Origin: JABDMD01 sp965203475
GTDB lineage: Bacteria > Pseudomonadota > Gammaproteobacteria > UBA4575
Direction: 5' to 3'
Length of the DNA stretch: 64,000 nt
Assembly (NCBI GenBank): GCA_965203475.1
Contig: OZ241890.1
Coordinates: 1,054,001 to 1,118,000 of the forward strand
Shown in pieces: positions 35,411-43,304 of the stretch (positions are counted from its first letter, which is position 1; each line of letters starts with the position of its first letter). A model generated the notes under the pieces. The model did no database searches, was not told where the DNA came from, and worked only from the letters and a program-made list of their open reading frames with translations. The position numbers were made by a program, and so were the translations under genes.

Positions 35411-35494
35411 AACGCCCGCGGCATGCGCCGCATATCACTGTTGACCGGGACGCGCGATAGCGTGTCCCGGTCGCTTTGCCCGCGCAGGTTATGT
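35407..35494 (-). repeat. attC site 2 of an integron cassette array
   Basis: Minus-strand inverse core ACATAAC (35488-35494) and core GTTATGT (35407-35413) enclose a GC-rich palindrome with a long stem (GACCGGGACACGC against GCGTCCCGGTC). Length 88 bases. Much richer in G+C than the surrounding genes. Confidence 0.85.
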
Positions 35495-35515
35495 GGCCAG
35501 TTCATGAGAATCGGG

Positions 35516-35908
35516 CTAAATTTCAGTGACGCCGCAACCAAATGTCTGCCCGCTAAAAACTACAACCATAGCCCCTGGGAATCCTTCTACAACACCCCGT
35601 ATTGTTGCCGTCGTATTAGGCGCTAATTCACCTGCCCACGTAACTGGACCCGTATTGAATGCCGAAAGAGAACTACCTCTAACTTCATCGTTATCTATCT
35701 TCCCGCCTTCTTCGGACCAGCAACCAAAAGTCAATTCAGTGATCGTTTCGGTCGTGTCATTGGTCACATCAACAACGAGTATTGCTTTGCCACTGTCATC
35801 AAGCAGTTCGACGAACGACACGGATACGTCATCCGCGAGCGCTACCGAACAAAAGATTGACCAGACCAAGTAGCCTAATGCGACAAACTTCACGGCTTTT
35901 CTGAACAT
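35516..35908 (-). CDS. Cassette-borne secreted protein, 130 aa, unknown
   Basis: The frame extends into attC 3, but the ATG at 35908 is preceded by AGGAGG at the right distance and starts a clear signal peptide (MFRKAVKFVALGYLVW, cleavage after SVALA). The mature part, with VTNDTTETITELTFGCW and GQTFGCGVTEI, has two Cys and looks like a small beta-sandwich. No family is recognised. It is the cassette between attC 2 and attC 3. Confidence 0.7.
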   Translation of the reverse strand: MFRKAVKFVALGYLVWSIFCSVALADDVSVSFVELLDDSGKAILVVDVTNDTTETITELTFGCWSEEGGKIDNDEVRGSSLSAFNTGPVTWAGELAPNTTATIRGVVEGFPGAMVVVFSGQTFGCGVTEI

Positions 35909-35970
35909 GTCGATTCCTCCTGCTAAGTTGGCGTTTTCAGCGAAATATGAGAGAGCGGTCAGCACCGGCC

Positions 35971-36051
35971 GCATAACGCCCACATAAAAGACGGAGCGTC
36001 AGCGACGTCCAGCGCAACGAAGTGGAGCGGTTTTTGAGCCGCTTGTTAGGT
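35971..36051 (-). repeat. attC site 3 of an integron cassette array
   Basis: Minus-strand inverse core ACCTAAC (36045-36051) and core GTTATGC (35971-35977), 81 bases apart end to end, with internal pairing AGCGGCTC/ACCGCTCC and GACGTCGCTGACGC. It lies downstream of the ORF at 36129-36581. Confidence 0.8.
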
Positions 36052-36128
36052 GGAATCCCGCCGCACATTACTAGCAACTCCCACGGGACGAAAAACACAC
36101 CGTACTCCGATGCAAACAAGAATATACA

Positions 36129-36581
36129 TCAATCAATCCAACAATCCTCTCCTGGGCTATAACTTTTCTTTCCATCTGTGCCTATGCGATCCCAACACGC
36201 GGACAGACATCGCGCATGGATAGATCCAAGATCGTGATATACGCGGAACATGGCTTCTTGCATCAAAGTTACTTTGCCGTTACCCATCTCATAGAGCTGA
36301 ACTCCAATATCTCTAGCACGAGGATTGCCTATTCCGGGTGTGCTTGGTGGGAGATAGTTTGATTCCATCGGCTTATCCGGTATTGATACTTGACCTATTT
36401 TTATGAGTTCCTCAACTAAAGAATCAGCTTCACTACCGAGACTTTTTTTACTCACGGCGTCGGCTGACATACGTGTATCTCTAGCACGTTGTTCTTCTGT
36501 TCTAATATCGAAGGTCTGGATGACAGGTTCCTCATTGTGGGAATGATCTTTAATTCCTAGAATTCGCTTCCAAAACGACAT
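36129..36581 (-). CDS. Cassette-borne hypothetical protein, 150 aa
   Basis: A soluble protein with a basic start (MSFWKRILGIKDHSH) and two Cys close together (RCLSACWDRIG). An AGAGGG ribosome-binding site precedes the ATG. No domain is recognised. It is flanked by attC 3 and attC 4 and so is a gene cassette. Confidence 0.65.
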   Translation of the reverse strand: MSFWKRILGIKDHSHNEEPVIQTFDIRTEEQRARDTRMSADAVSKKSLGSEADSLVEELIKIGQVSIPDKPMESNYLPPSTPGIGNPRARDIGVQLYEMGNGKVTLMQEAMFRVYHDLGSIHARCLSACWDRIGTDGKKSYSPGEDCWID

Positions 36582-36660
36582 ATTTCGACCCTCTTACTAG
36601 TTGCAACCCCAAATCAACTCAACGCTTTCCCGCAATATTAATCAAATGCTTCAACATACA

Positions 36661-36744
36661 GCCTAACGCCGTGCACATGGGCGGAACAAGCAACGCTTGC
36701 GACGTCCGAGCGGCACAGCCGCGTTGTGCTGCACCTTATTATGC
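36661..36744 (-). repeat. attC site 4 of an integron cassette array, slightly degenerate
   Basis: The minus-strand core GTTAGGC (36661-36667) is perfect; the inverse core GCATAAT (36738-36744) has T instead of the final C. GGTGCA/TGCAC inner boxes and GCAAGCGTTGC stems are present. It follows the lipocalin stop codon directly. Confidence 0.75.
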
Positions 36745-36745
36745 A

Positions 36746-37153
36746 TTATTCACCTGCTCGCATATAAGAATATTGATAGTACTTATTATCCAGCTTAAAA
36801 ATTACATATGAGCTATAAAATGGGCCAAAAAAAGATACTTTTAAATGCCCTTTACTTGACTCTTTAACAAAATAAGCGACATCTTCTGCTGTATCCCATT
36901 CACCCTTCTCGGGATCATACCCTTTATTGATGACATTCACTCCCTCATCATCACGAAGACTATAGTTTGCTGTCACATTGGTTAAATCTTTTTCAAAGGA
37001 ATGATCAAAGTGTGCAATTTCATACCACATCCCTAAGTATTTATTTAACTTAAAATCTTGTACAGGTTGTATGTCATCTGGCACACCTGTACACGAACTC
37101 AATATAAGAGTGATACATAAAATTATTAATTTATAAAAAGCAACTAGTTGCAT
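36746..37153 (-). CDS. blc: Lipocalin (Blc-like outer-membrane lipoprotein)
   Basis: The 135-residue protein has a lipoprotein signal (LILSSCTG) and the lipocalin hallmark LNKYLGMWYEIAHFDHSFEKD, followed by VTANYSLRDDEGVNV. The family binds lipids or lysophospholipids in the outer membrane. It is somewhat shorter than E. coli Blc and ends at YSYMRAGE, just before attC 4, so the last strand and helix are missing or were lost on cassette formation. It lies 23 bases downstream of an SMR efflux gene. Confidence 0.82.
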   Translation of the reverse strand: MQLVAFYKLIILCITLILSSCTGVPDDIQPVQDFKLNKYLGMWYEIAHFDHSFEKDLTNVTANYSLRDDEGVNVINKGYDPEKGEWDTAEDVAYFVKESSKGHLKVSFFGPFYSSYVIFKLDNKYYQYSYMRAGE

Positions 37154-37176
37154 TTATCTTGTAAGCTGAAATTTTT

Positions 37177-37506
37177 CTAATGAACAACAGTCTTAGAAAA
37201 GACATTAATCACAACGACCCCAAAAATGATCATTGTCATACCAAATATTGCAGGCCAGTCTGGAATTTGTTTGAACACAATTGCAGCAATTATGGCCACC
37301 AAAACAATACCTGCACCAGCCCATATTGCATAGGCAATCCCTACAGGGATTGTTTTTAATACGAGCGCCAAAAAATAAAATGCTGCACCATATCCTATGA
37401 CTACCACTATACTCGGCGTAAATTTTGTAAAACCTTCTGACGCTTTTAATGCATTTGTTCCTACTACTTCTGCAACAATCGCAATCGCGAGATACACATA
37501 ACCCAT
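37177..37506 (-). CDS. Small multidrug resistance (SMR) efflux protein, EmrE/Qac type
   Basis: A 109-residue, four-helix protein with the membrane-embedded Glu in IVAEVVGTNALK, IPVGIAYAIWAGAGIVL, and the ending VINVFSKTVVH. These place it in the EmrE/Qac subgroup rather than SugE/Gdx. It exchanges lipophilic cations for protons across the inner membrane. Qac genes are common cassette cargo, but no attC separates it from the lipocalin gene and none lies upstream, so its cassette status is unclear. Confidence 0.88.
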   Translation of the reverse strand: MGYVYLAIAIVAEVVGTNALKASEGFTKFTPSIVVVIGYGAAFYFLALVLKTIPVGIAYAIWAGAGIVLVAIIAAIVFKQIPDWPAIFGMTMIIFGVVVINVFSKTVVH

Positions 37507-37541
37507 AAGCTTTCCTATTCGTTAATAATTAAACAATTTTT

Positions 37542-37855
37542 TTATACGACCTGACCCTCTTTTAACAACATACTTGTATTACCCTTGCCCCACCACGTAA
37601 TAATGTTATTACTATATTTTTCTCCCACAGCAGATTCCACACAATCTGATAAATATGTTTCCTTTTTAAAGTGTATCTGCGCCTGGCTTCTACCACTTTT
37701 TGACTCGGTGTATATTATCTGTAATGTTTCGTCTTCATGACAAAAATAATTAAATATCTTATTTTCACCAAAATTTTATAATTAAAAGAATATGCTGTTA
37801 CTGCCAATAAACTACCCACAATAAGATTGAAAATTATTTTGTGAATTAGTTTCAA
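37542..37855 (-). pseudogene. Frameshifted MliC-like lysozyme inhibitor
   Basis: From a TTG at 37853-37855 one frame reads a signal peptide (KLIHKIIFNLIVGSLLAV). After about 25 codons the coding sense moves to another frame, reading NYFCHEDETLQIIYTES and then ESAVGEKYSNNIITWWGKG to a TAA at 37542-37544. The latter matches the SGxKYSxxxxxWWxKG pattern of MliC/PliC inhibitors of C-type lysozyme. The shift falls near 37770-37790. Total length of about 100 residues agrees with MliC. The following 37856-38018 has no gene. Confidence 0.55.
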
Positions 37856-38018
37856 AATGATTAAATGAAATTACAAATTAAACCCATGCCTAGCATAAGC
37901 TGAATATATATTTGCATAAACAATCTGTCCGGCAAATTTGCAATTTTGCTTAAAAATATCTGTCTTTATATTAAGCAATACAGTAACTTCCTATAACTAC
38001 TAATTTCAGAACTGATAA

Positions 38019-38555
38019 ATGACGACTACTCGTATAACCGCAATAGGTGTTCTTGCCGCTATTTGGTCCATTAGCGGTTTAATGCTGTTACTAATTTATG
38101 CGAGCTGGAGGCTCTCAGCGTACACCTATGCATCTTTACAGATGCCGTTAAATTGGGTGCATTGGGTAGTGCTGATTGGATGGGGTATATTTATGATTCA
38201 TGGCGAAGGATATAAAGGATTTCAGAAAAAGTTTTCTCCACGATTTGCAGCACGCACAAAATATTTGTCTCATAATTCAACATTTTTACAATTATTACTC
38301 GCACCATTATTTAGCATGGCCTACTTCCATGCACCCAAAAAACGAGTAATTGCCACCGTTGCTTTGACCATTATGATCGTGGCTTTTATTTTGGCATTTA
38401 GATATGTCCCACAACCATGGAAAGGGCTACTAGACGCTGGGGTTGTAGCAGGTCTAATTTGGGGTACCTTTTCTACGGCATATTATTGTTATAAAGCCTT
38501 TACAGATGAAAACTTTGACTGGGATCCTGAACTTCCAAAGACATTGGTAAACTAA
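38019..38555 (+). CDS. Membrane protein, unknown, 178 aa
   Basis: Four likely membrane helices surround a cytoplasmic or periplasmic segment HGEGYKGFQKKFSPRFAART. No family is named with confidence. It is followed after 43 bases by an antibiotic-biosynthesis-monooxygenase-like gene and then dacB in the same direction, so the three may be co-transcribed. Confidence 0.65.
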   Translation: MTTTRITAIGVLAAIWSISGLMLLLIYASWRLSAYTYASLQMPLNWVHWVVLIGWGIFMIHGEGYKGFQKKFSPRFAARTKYLSHNSTFLQLLLAPLFSMAYFHAPKKRVIATVALTIMIVAFILAFRYVPQPWKGLLDAGVVAGLIWGTFSTAYYCYKAFTDENFDWDPELPKTLVN

Positions 38556-38598
38556 TTAAAATTAAGCGCATTTTGTTTTGCAAAGAAAGAGGATAGTA

Positions 38599-38901
38599 AT
38601 GTTTATCGCAATGAACCGTTTTAAAATTATTCCAGGACATGAAGATGACTTTATGGATATTTGGAAAAACCGTGAAACGTATTTAGATGAAGTGCCTGGA
38701 TTTAAGGAATTTCATCTGCTGAGTGGACCTGCAACGGATGAATATAGTCTTTTTGCTTCACACTCTATTTGGGAATCTAAACAAGCATTTGAAAATTGGA
38801 CAAAATCAGAAGCCTTCAGAAAAGCTCATGCCAGTGCGGGTGATGCTAAACCCGTTTATTTAGGCCATCCTGAGTTTGAAGGATTTGAAGTTGTTTTATA
38901 G
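38599..38901 (+). CDS. ABM-domain protein (HmoA/IsdG-like monooxygenase fold)
   Basis: I choose the ATG at 38599 because AGAGGA lies just before it; the upstream TTG (38578) is less likely. The 100-residue protein has FKIIPGHEDDFMDIWKNRE and FASHSIWESKQAFENWTKSE, the dimeric ferredoxin-like fold of antibiotic biosynthesis monooxygenase/heme-degrading proteins. The catalytic function is not certain. It overlaps the start of dacB by 26 bases. Confidence 0.75.
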   Translation: MFIAMNRFKIIPGHEDDFMDIWKNRETYLDEVPGFKEFHLLSGPATDEYSLFASHSIWESKQAFENWTKSEAFRKAHASAGDAKPVYLGHPEFEGFEVVL

Positions 38902-40144
38902 ACGAGTATTAAAATTTGCCATAGTTATTATATGGGTTTGTGTCAGCAGTAGTGTTTGGGCCACTAACTCCCTAGAAACACTACATACTATTTCATCTTC
39001 TTCGCTATTGGTGGTGAATCACCAAAATGAAATTGTGCATTCGAAAAATGCTGATCGCCTATACATCCCTGCATCTACCGTAAAGATTCTTACTGCTTTA
39101 GTCGCTTTAGACCACTGGGGCAAAAAATATCAATTTTCCACAGACTTTTATTACGAAGAGAAAAGTAATTTTTTATGGGTAAAAGGCTATGGCGATCCCT
39201 TTTTGATTTCAGAAGAGTTAGACCTAGTCGTTGATAAGATTAAAAACCTTGGTTTCACTGAATTTGACGGTATTGGAATAGACACAAGTTATTTTCAAAA
39301 ATCTATTCAGATAGACGGCCAAGCCGACTCACTAAACCCCTATGATGCGCCTGTTGGTGCTGTATCAGCCAACTTCAATACTATTAATGTGCGTGTCAAT
39401 CAAAATGCAATAAGCAGCAGCGAAGTACAAACACCAATGACGCCCTTGGCAAGACAACTTTCTAAAAATTTAGAAGTCGGGACGTATCGAATCAATTTAG
39501 GTAATGAAGGACATGTTCCTCAATACTTTGCAGAACTACTAAAAGCCAAATTAAACCGTTCAGGGGTTTTAACAAGCATTACGTATTTGAACGGCAACAT
39601 TCCAAGTCATGCAGAATTATTATTTACGCATAAAAATAGTCATACTTTAGATATGATTGTAAGTTCAATGCTGGAGTTTTCTAATAATTTTGTCGCCAAT
39701 CAACTCTATTTAAACTTAGGTGCTTCTGAATTTGGCGCACCTGCACGTTTGGAAAAATCGGAACGTATGTTTACTGAATATATTTCCCAACAATTTGATT
39801 GGCAAGAATATACTCTCATAGAAGGAGCCGGGCTATCTGTAAACAATCGACTAAGCGCGAGTCATTTAATAGAAATTTTAAATAAATTTAAAATCTATCG
39901 AGAATTACTTCCCATACAAACCACTAAGATATATGCAAAAACAGGAACGCTTAAAAACGTAAGTACGTATGCCGGCTATCTTAACCGAGGCAATAGATGG
40001 GAGCCCTTTGCTCTCATGATAAATCATCCTGTTGATTACCGGTTTCGTGAACGTGTAGCGCTTGAATTGTTAGATTTACATTACTTTAACAGTGATTCTA
40101 TATCTTCAACGAGAGGTTCTAACACGCTGTTATCAGACCAATAG
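38876..40144 (+). CDS. dacB: D-alanyl-D-alanine carboxypeptidase/endopeptidase, PBP4 (S13) family
   Basis: The 422-residue periplasmic enzyme has a signal peptide (about residues 12-29) and the penicillin-binding triad: STVK in YIPASTVKIL, SVN in GAGLSVNNRLS and KTG in AKTGTLKN. It trims peptidoglycan peptides. The start is uncertain: TTG codons at 38876 and 38891 are available, the latter with AAGGA upstream, and no ATG is nearby. Its 3' end overlaps the convergent hydrolase gene by 64 bases. Confidence 0.85.
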   Translation: MKDLKLFYRRVLKFAIVIIWVCVSSSVWATNSLETLHTISSSSLLVVNHQNEIVHSKNADRLYIPASTVKILTALVALDHWGKKYQFSTDFYYEEKSNFLWVKGYGDPFLISEELDLVVDKIKNLGFTEFDGIGIDTSYFQKSIQIDGQADSLNPYDAPVGAVSANFNTINVRVNQNAISSSEVQTPMTPLARQLSKNLEVGTYRINLGNEGHVPQYFAELLKAKLNRSGVLTSITYLNGNIPSHAELLFTHKNSHTLDMIVSSMLEFSNNFVANQLYLNLGASEFGAPARLEKSERMFTEYISQQFDWQEYTLIEGAGLSVNNRLSASHLIEILNKFKIYRELLPIQTTKIYAKTGTLKNVSTYAGYLNRGNRWEPFALMINHPVDYRFRERVALELLDLHYFNSDSISSTRGSNTLLSDQ

Positions 40145-40926
40145 GCCGTGTGACTAAGCGGGTTCCAGCCCCTAATAAACCACCCAGCGTTAATCGCATT
40201 ATCTTCATTCACTTCGTATTTATAACTTTGTCGTTCACTTTTAGTATTTAAATTTTTAAGCGGCCAACCTAATGGATCGTCAGGATCAAAGTAGTTCTTC
40301 CACTTAAATGAATACCCTTTGCTCGTAGATGCAATTGCTTTTATTTTAGATTGAGGTATACCAGCTACAAAGATTGGAATATTACAACCTGTGAAATACA
40401 GATACTTTAATGGCTTCAGTTTTCGAACAGAATCTAGCTCTGAGCCAGACGGCGAATCTTCAAATCCACCATATCGCCATGCACCTTGTTTCGGATCTAT
40501 AGACTGCGCATCCCAAATAAAATTAGAAATTACATGGCATCCCAACGAATGTGCAATTAATACAATTTTAACATCCCCACCTACTGCAGAATAAACATTG
40601 TCTAAGCTATCCAATATTTTATTTTGTACCTGCTCATAGGGACTCCCCTCCTGACTCGAATTTCGCTCAAAACCTGCCGCATCTGAAAACCCACACATTA
40701 AAAATTTTCTTAAACGAAGCCAATCAATATCATCATTCTTTTTGTAGCGATCAAATAATGTATTTTGGAATTTTTGAAAAACATCTGCATAGTAAATATT
40801 TTCAAAATGAATACGATCCCAATCGTTTTGTAACGAATTCTTTAGTTCATTTTCAATTTTATCAGCATAATTAGCTTCTACATCTCCCATACCATGAACG
40901 GTTACAACTGCAACATTATCAGACAT
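40081..40926 (-). CDS. Alpha/beta-hydrolase-like protein, unknown substrate
   Basis: The 281-residue protein has VVTVHGMGDVEANY at the N-terminus and VLIAHSLGCHVISNF, a GxSxG-like nucleophile elbow (here HSLG) of lipase/esterase folds. No signal peptide is seen, so it is probably cytoplasmic. The last 64 bases overlap dacB on the other strand. It stands alone. Confidence 0.7.
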   Translation of the reverse strand: MSDNVAVVTVHGMGDVEANYADKIENELKNSLQNDWDRIHFENIYYADVFQKFQNTLFDRYKKNDDIDWLRLRKFLMCGFSDAAGFERNSSQEGSPYEQVQNKILDSLDNVYSAVGGDVKIVLIAHSLGCHVISNFIWDAQSIDPKQGAWRYGGFEDSPSGSELDSVRKLKPLKYLYFTGCNIPIFVAGIPQSKIKAIASTSKGYSFKWKNYFDPDDPLGWPLKNLNTKSERQSYKYEVNEDNAINAGWFIRGWNPLSHTAYWSDNSVLEPLVEDIESLLK

Positions 40927-40975
40927 AGGTCCTCCTCATTTTTGAAATTCAGAACCTCATTATATCTTTTACCGC

Positions 40976-41008
40976 ATAAAAAAAGCCCGGCTGAACCGGG
41001 CTTGTTTT
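40976..41008 (-). terminator. Rho-independent terminator
   Basis: AAGCCCGG/CCGGGCTT stem with loop CTGAA, followed on the minus strand by seven T residues. It lies 16 bases downstream of the 40-residue ORF at 41025-41147 and would end its transcript before the hydrolase gene. Confidence 0.85.
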
Positions 41009-41024
41009 AGGGAAGCATAGGATT

Positions 41025-41147
41025 TTATTGATGACGTTTTAATTCAGTGTGATGAAAATAATCACGATCTTTCAATAAACGCCACATTCCTATAAGTGTA
41101 ATTCCGACTACTAAAATTTGTAGTCCTAGTATTAAGTATATTTCCAT
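41025..41147 (-). CDS. Small single-helix membrane protein, 40 aa
   Basis: An ATG preceded by GGAGTTGGAG opens a frame coding MEIYLILGLQILVVGITL followed by a charged tail ending LKRHQ. One membrane helix with a cytoplasmic basic tail is clear. A terminator follows directly. Ribosome-binding site, composition and terminator make a real small gene likely; no family is recognised. Confidence 0.65.
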   Translation of the reverse strand: MEIYLILGLQILVVGITLIGMWRLLKDRDYFHHTELKRHQ

Positions 41148-41261
41148 CTCCAACTCCAATATATCTATGGTTAAACACTCAATGGGATGCCCATTCTATA
41201 TGTGATGGGTTTCACATTTTTTTATGAATGATGAAAGGGTTAATTTTAAGGATAAACGGAC

Positions 41262-41861
41262 TTATGCCGAACCCACTCTTTTCCAATGAAGAATATAATT
41301 ATTTGCTGGCATTGGAATCGTCTCTTTTAGCTGTAATCCCTGTGCTTTTGCTAAATCGTCAATCATTTCTCGATCCCTGACACCACTGAGAGGATCACGC
41401 TTTTTTAAGTATAGATCAAACTGCTCATTACTTGGGCTAGTGTGTATTCCATTCAAAGAAAAAGGTCCATAGATAATCAGGTTTCCGTCCTTTTCAATTA
41501 CTTGGCTCACACCCATAAAGAAATTTTCAATTTGAGACCAAGACATGATATGAAAAGTATTAGCGGAAAAAATTGCATTATATTTGGGAACTTCCCAAGG
41601 TAAATTTGTGACATCAAGTTCAATTGGCGATTCAATATTAGGAGACGAATCGTAATCGATCCACGCACGAATACTTTCAAGGTTGATTGCTAAATCACTA
41701 GGCTGCCAAACTAAATAAGAAAGTTGTCTGGAAAAATAAATAGCATGTTGCCCGGTACCGCTTCCAATCTCCAGCACAGTTTTACTATCTTTTAGAAGTC
41801 GTTGTAATTCTTTTACAATTGGATCTTTATTCCGCTCATAAGCTTCAGAGTATTTTCGCAT
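41262..41861 (-). CDS. DUF938 family SAM-dependent methyltransferase-like protein
   Basis: A 199-residue protein starting with SEAYERNKDPIVKEL and the SAM motif VLEIGSGTGQHAIYFS, then VWQPSDL and FSANTFHIMSW, which fit DUF938. It probably binds SAM in the cytoplasm; the substrate is unknown. It follows the HopJ-like gene after three bases. Confidence 0.88.
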   Translation of the reverse strand: MRKYSEAYERNKDPIVKELQRLLKDSKTVLEIGSGTGQHAIYFSRQLSYLVWQPSDLAINLESIRAWIDYDSSPNIESPIELDVTNLPWEVPKYNAIFSANTFHIMSWSQIENFFMGVSQVIEKDGNLIIYGPFSLNGIHTSPSNEQFDLYLKKRDPLSGVRDREMIDDLAKAQGLQLKETIPMPANNYILHWKRVGSA

Positions 41862-41864
41862 ATA

Positions 41865-42212
41865 TTATTTTTTTAAAATTAATGCATCACTTTCAAAGTA
41901 TATGTCTTGCCAACCTGCTCGCATAAAGTTTCGAATGTTTTGATGTGAATCTTTATCTGGATTTTGCAATACATCTTCTCGATAATACTTTCCAAAACAA
42001 GCTAAGGTTTGCTGCTTACTCAAATCATGTAGTTTCGCAAACGAAAATATTTTACAAGAACCTACATTTTCACCTGCACTATTATTTAAATCACCATTTC
42101 TAAATGTTACTTGAACGTAATCGTAATGTGCATCAATTATGGAAATTGTCTCACTGAATTCTACTTGCTCAGGATATTCTTTTAATTTGCTTAAAAATAT
42201 TTCTAGTAGCAT
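41865..42212 (-). CDS. HopJ-family protein
   Basis: I take the ATG at 42212 (MLLEIFLSKL) instead of the longer frame, giving 115 residues. VEFSETISIIDAHYDY, GSCKIFSFAKLHDLS, TLACFGKYYREDVL and HQNIRNFMRAGW match the HopJ type III effector-like family, which is widespread in non-pathogens and of unknown function. It is divergent from the GIY-YIG gene, whose start is nine bases away. Confidence 0.82.
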   Translation of the reverse strand: MLLEIFLSKLKEYPEQVEFSETISIIDAHYDYVQVTFRNGDLNNSAGENVGSCKIFSFAKLHDLSKQQTLACFGKYYREDVLQNPDKDSHQNIRNFMRAGWQDIYFESDALILKK

Positions 42213-42221
42213 AATTTTTAC

Positions 42222-42473
42222 ATGAGCCGCTCTAACTGGAATGTATATATAATTCAAGCTGATGATGGCTCTTTATATACCGGCATTACAACAGATGTGA
42301 GTCGCCGATTTCAACAGCATAAAGCGGGAAATGGTGCAAAGTATTTTTTAGGAAGAACACCCCAAAAAGTCGTATACCAGGAAAGAAATCATACTAAAAG
42401 TAGCGCGAGCATACGCGAAGCCGAAATTAAAAAACTGAGTAAGGCTCAAAAATTTCAGCTAACAAATTTGTAA
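42222..42473 (+). CDS. GIY-YIG nuclease family protein (YhbQ-like)
   Basis: The 83-residue protein has VYIIQADDGSLYTGIT (the GIY-YIG pair), the Arg of RRFQQHKAG and the Glu of REAEIKKLS. That is the minimal catalytic domain of UvrC-like nucleases seen in YhbQ/UPF0213 proteins. The cellular role is unclear. It converges on folP. Confidence 0.88.
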   Translation: MSRSNWNVYIIQADDGSLYTGITTDVSRRFQQHKAGNGAKYFLGRTPQKVVYQERNHTKSSASIREAEIKKLSKAQKFQLTNL

Positions 42474-42479
42474 GACAGG

Positions 42480-43295
42480 CTAGCTATTCTTAATTGCCCA
42501 GGTTACATCAAGTGCTTGCCTGTTTTGCCATACATCATGCACCCGAAAAATACGTACCCCAGCCATCACGCCTACAGCAGATGTCGCACAGGTAGCCGGC
42601 ATTCTATCACTTGGATTTTCCTGGCCTGCAATTTCTCCCATGAATCGTTTGCGGCTGGTGCCTAACAACACCGGATAGTCTAGAGAAACAATAGTTTTTA
42701 ATTCATTTAACAATTGAAGATTATGTTGTGTCCGTTTACCAAATCCAATTCCAGGATCAACAATAATGTTGTCCTTTTTAACCCCTATATTTTCGGCTTG
42801 CTTGGCTTGTTGTACTAAAAATTCCGATACTTCCGTTGTTACATTTTTATAACTTGGATCATCTTGCATATTTTCAGGTGTTCCCTGCATGTGCATTAAA
42901 CAAATTGGCGTGTTGTATTCAGCTGCAAGCTTTATCAAACTTTCATCTTCGCGCCCTGCACTAATGTCATTAAGCATAGATGCACCTACATCCAAGCTCG
43001 CTTTTGCAACTTCAGATAACGTGGTATCGATACTGATCGATAGGTTGGGAAGCTCTTTTCGTAAACCTGCAATTACATCCAGTACTCTACGCTTTTGTTC
43101 AGTAGCATCCACACGTTGAGATCCGGGTCGAGTGGACTCCCCTCCTACATCAATGATGTCGGCCCCCTGCTCAACCATTTCTATGCCGCGGCTTATCGCG
43201 TCTTTCGAAGATGGGTACATTCCTCCATCCGAAAAACTATCTGGGGTTACGTTCAATACTCCCATTAACAAAGGTTTCGAATAATCCAGTTGCAT
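42480..43295 (-). CDS. folP: Dihydropteroate synthase
   Basis: The 271-residue enzyme has MGVLNVTPDSFSDGG, DVGGESTRPGS, IDTT, and DPGIGFGKR, the pterin and phosphate sites of FolP. It joins p-aminobenzoate to 6-hydroxymethyl-dihydropterin in folate synthesis. It is followed by unrelated genes and preceded by an MBL-fold gene nine bases away. A methanopterin-specific role is not suggested by sequence. Confidence 0.95.
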   Translation of the reverse strand: MQLDYSKPLLMGVLNVTPDSFSDGGMYPSSKDAISRGIEMVEQGADIIDVGGESTRPGSQRVDATEQKRRVLDVIAGLRKELPNLSISIDTTLSEVAKASLDVGASMLNDISAGREDESLIKLAAEYNTPICLMHMQGTPENMQDDPSYKNVTTEVSEFLVQQAKQAENIGVKKDNIIVDPGIGFGKRTQHNLQLLNELKTIVSLDYPVLLGTSRKRFMGEIAGQENPSDRMPATCATSAVGVMAGVRIFRVHDVWQNRQALDVTWAIKNS

Positions 43296-43304
43296 AATTA
43301 ATCT

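Noticed and set aside
35909..35983. Longer start for the cassette-borne secreted protein
   Set aside because: The extension runs into the attC core, while the ATG at 35908 has a strong ribosome-binding site and begins a signal peptide.
37497..37540. A fifth attC site at the start of the SMR gene (GTTATGT match)
   Set aside because: The match is inside the coding start (ATGGGTTATGTG), and no matching partner core or palindrome lies within the next 100 bases.
34500..38000. Integron integrase gene
   Set aside because: No tyrosine recombinase-like frame is present on either strand in this region, so the array is described as lacking an integrase here.
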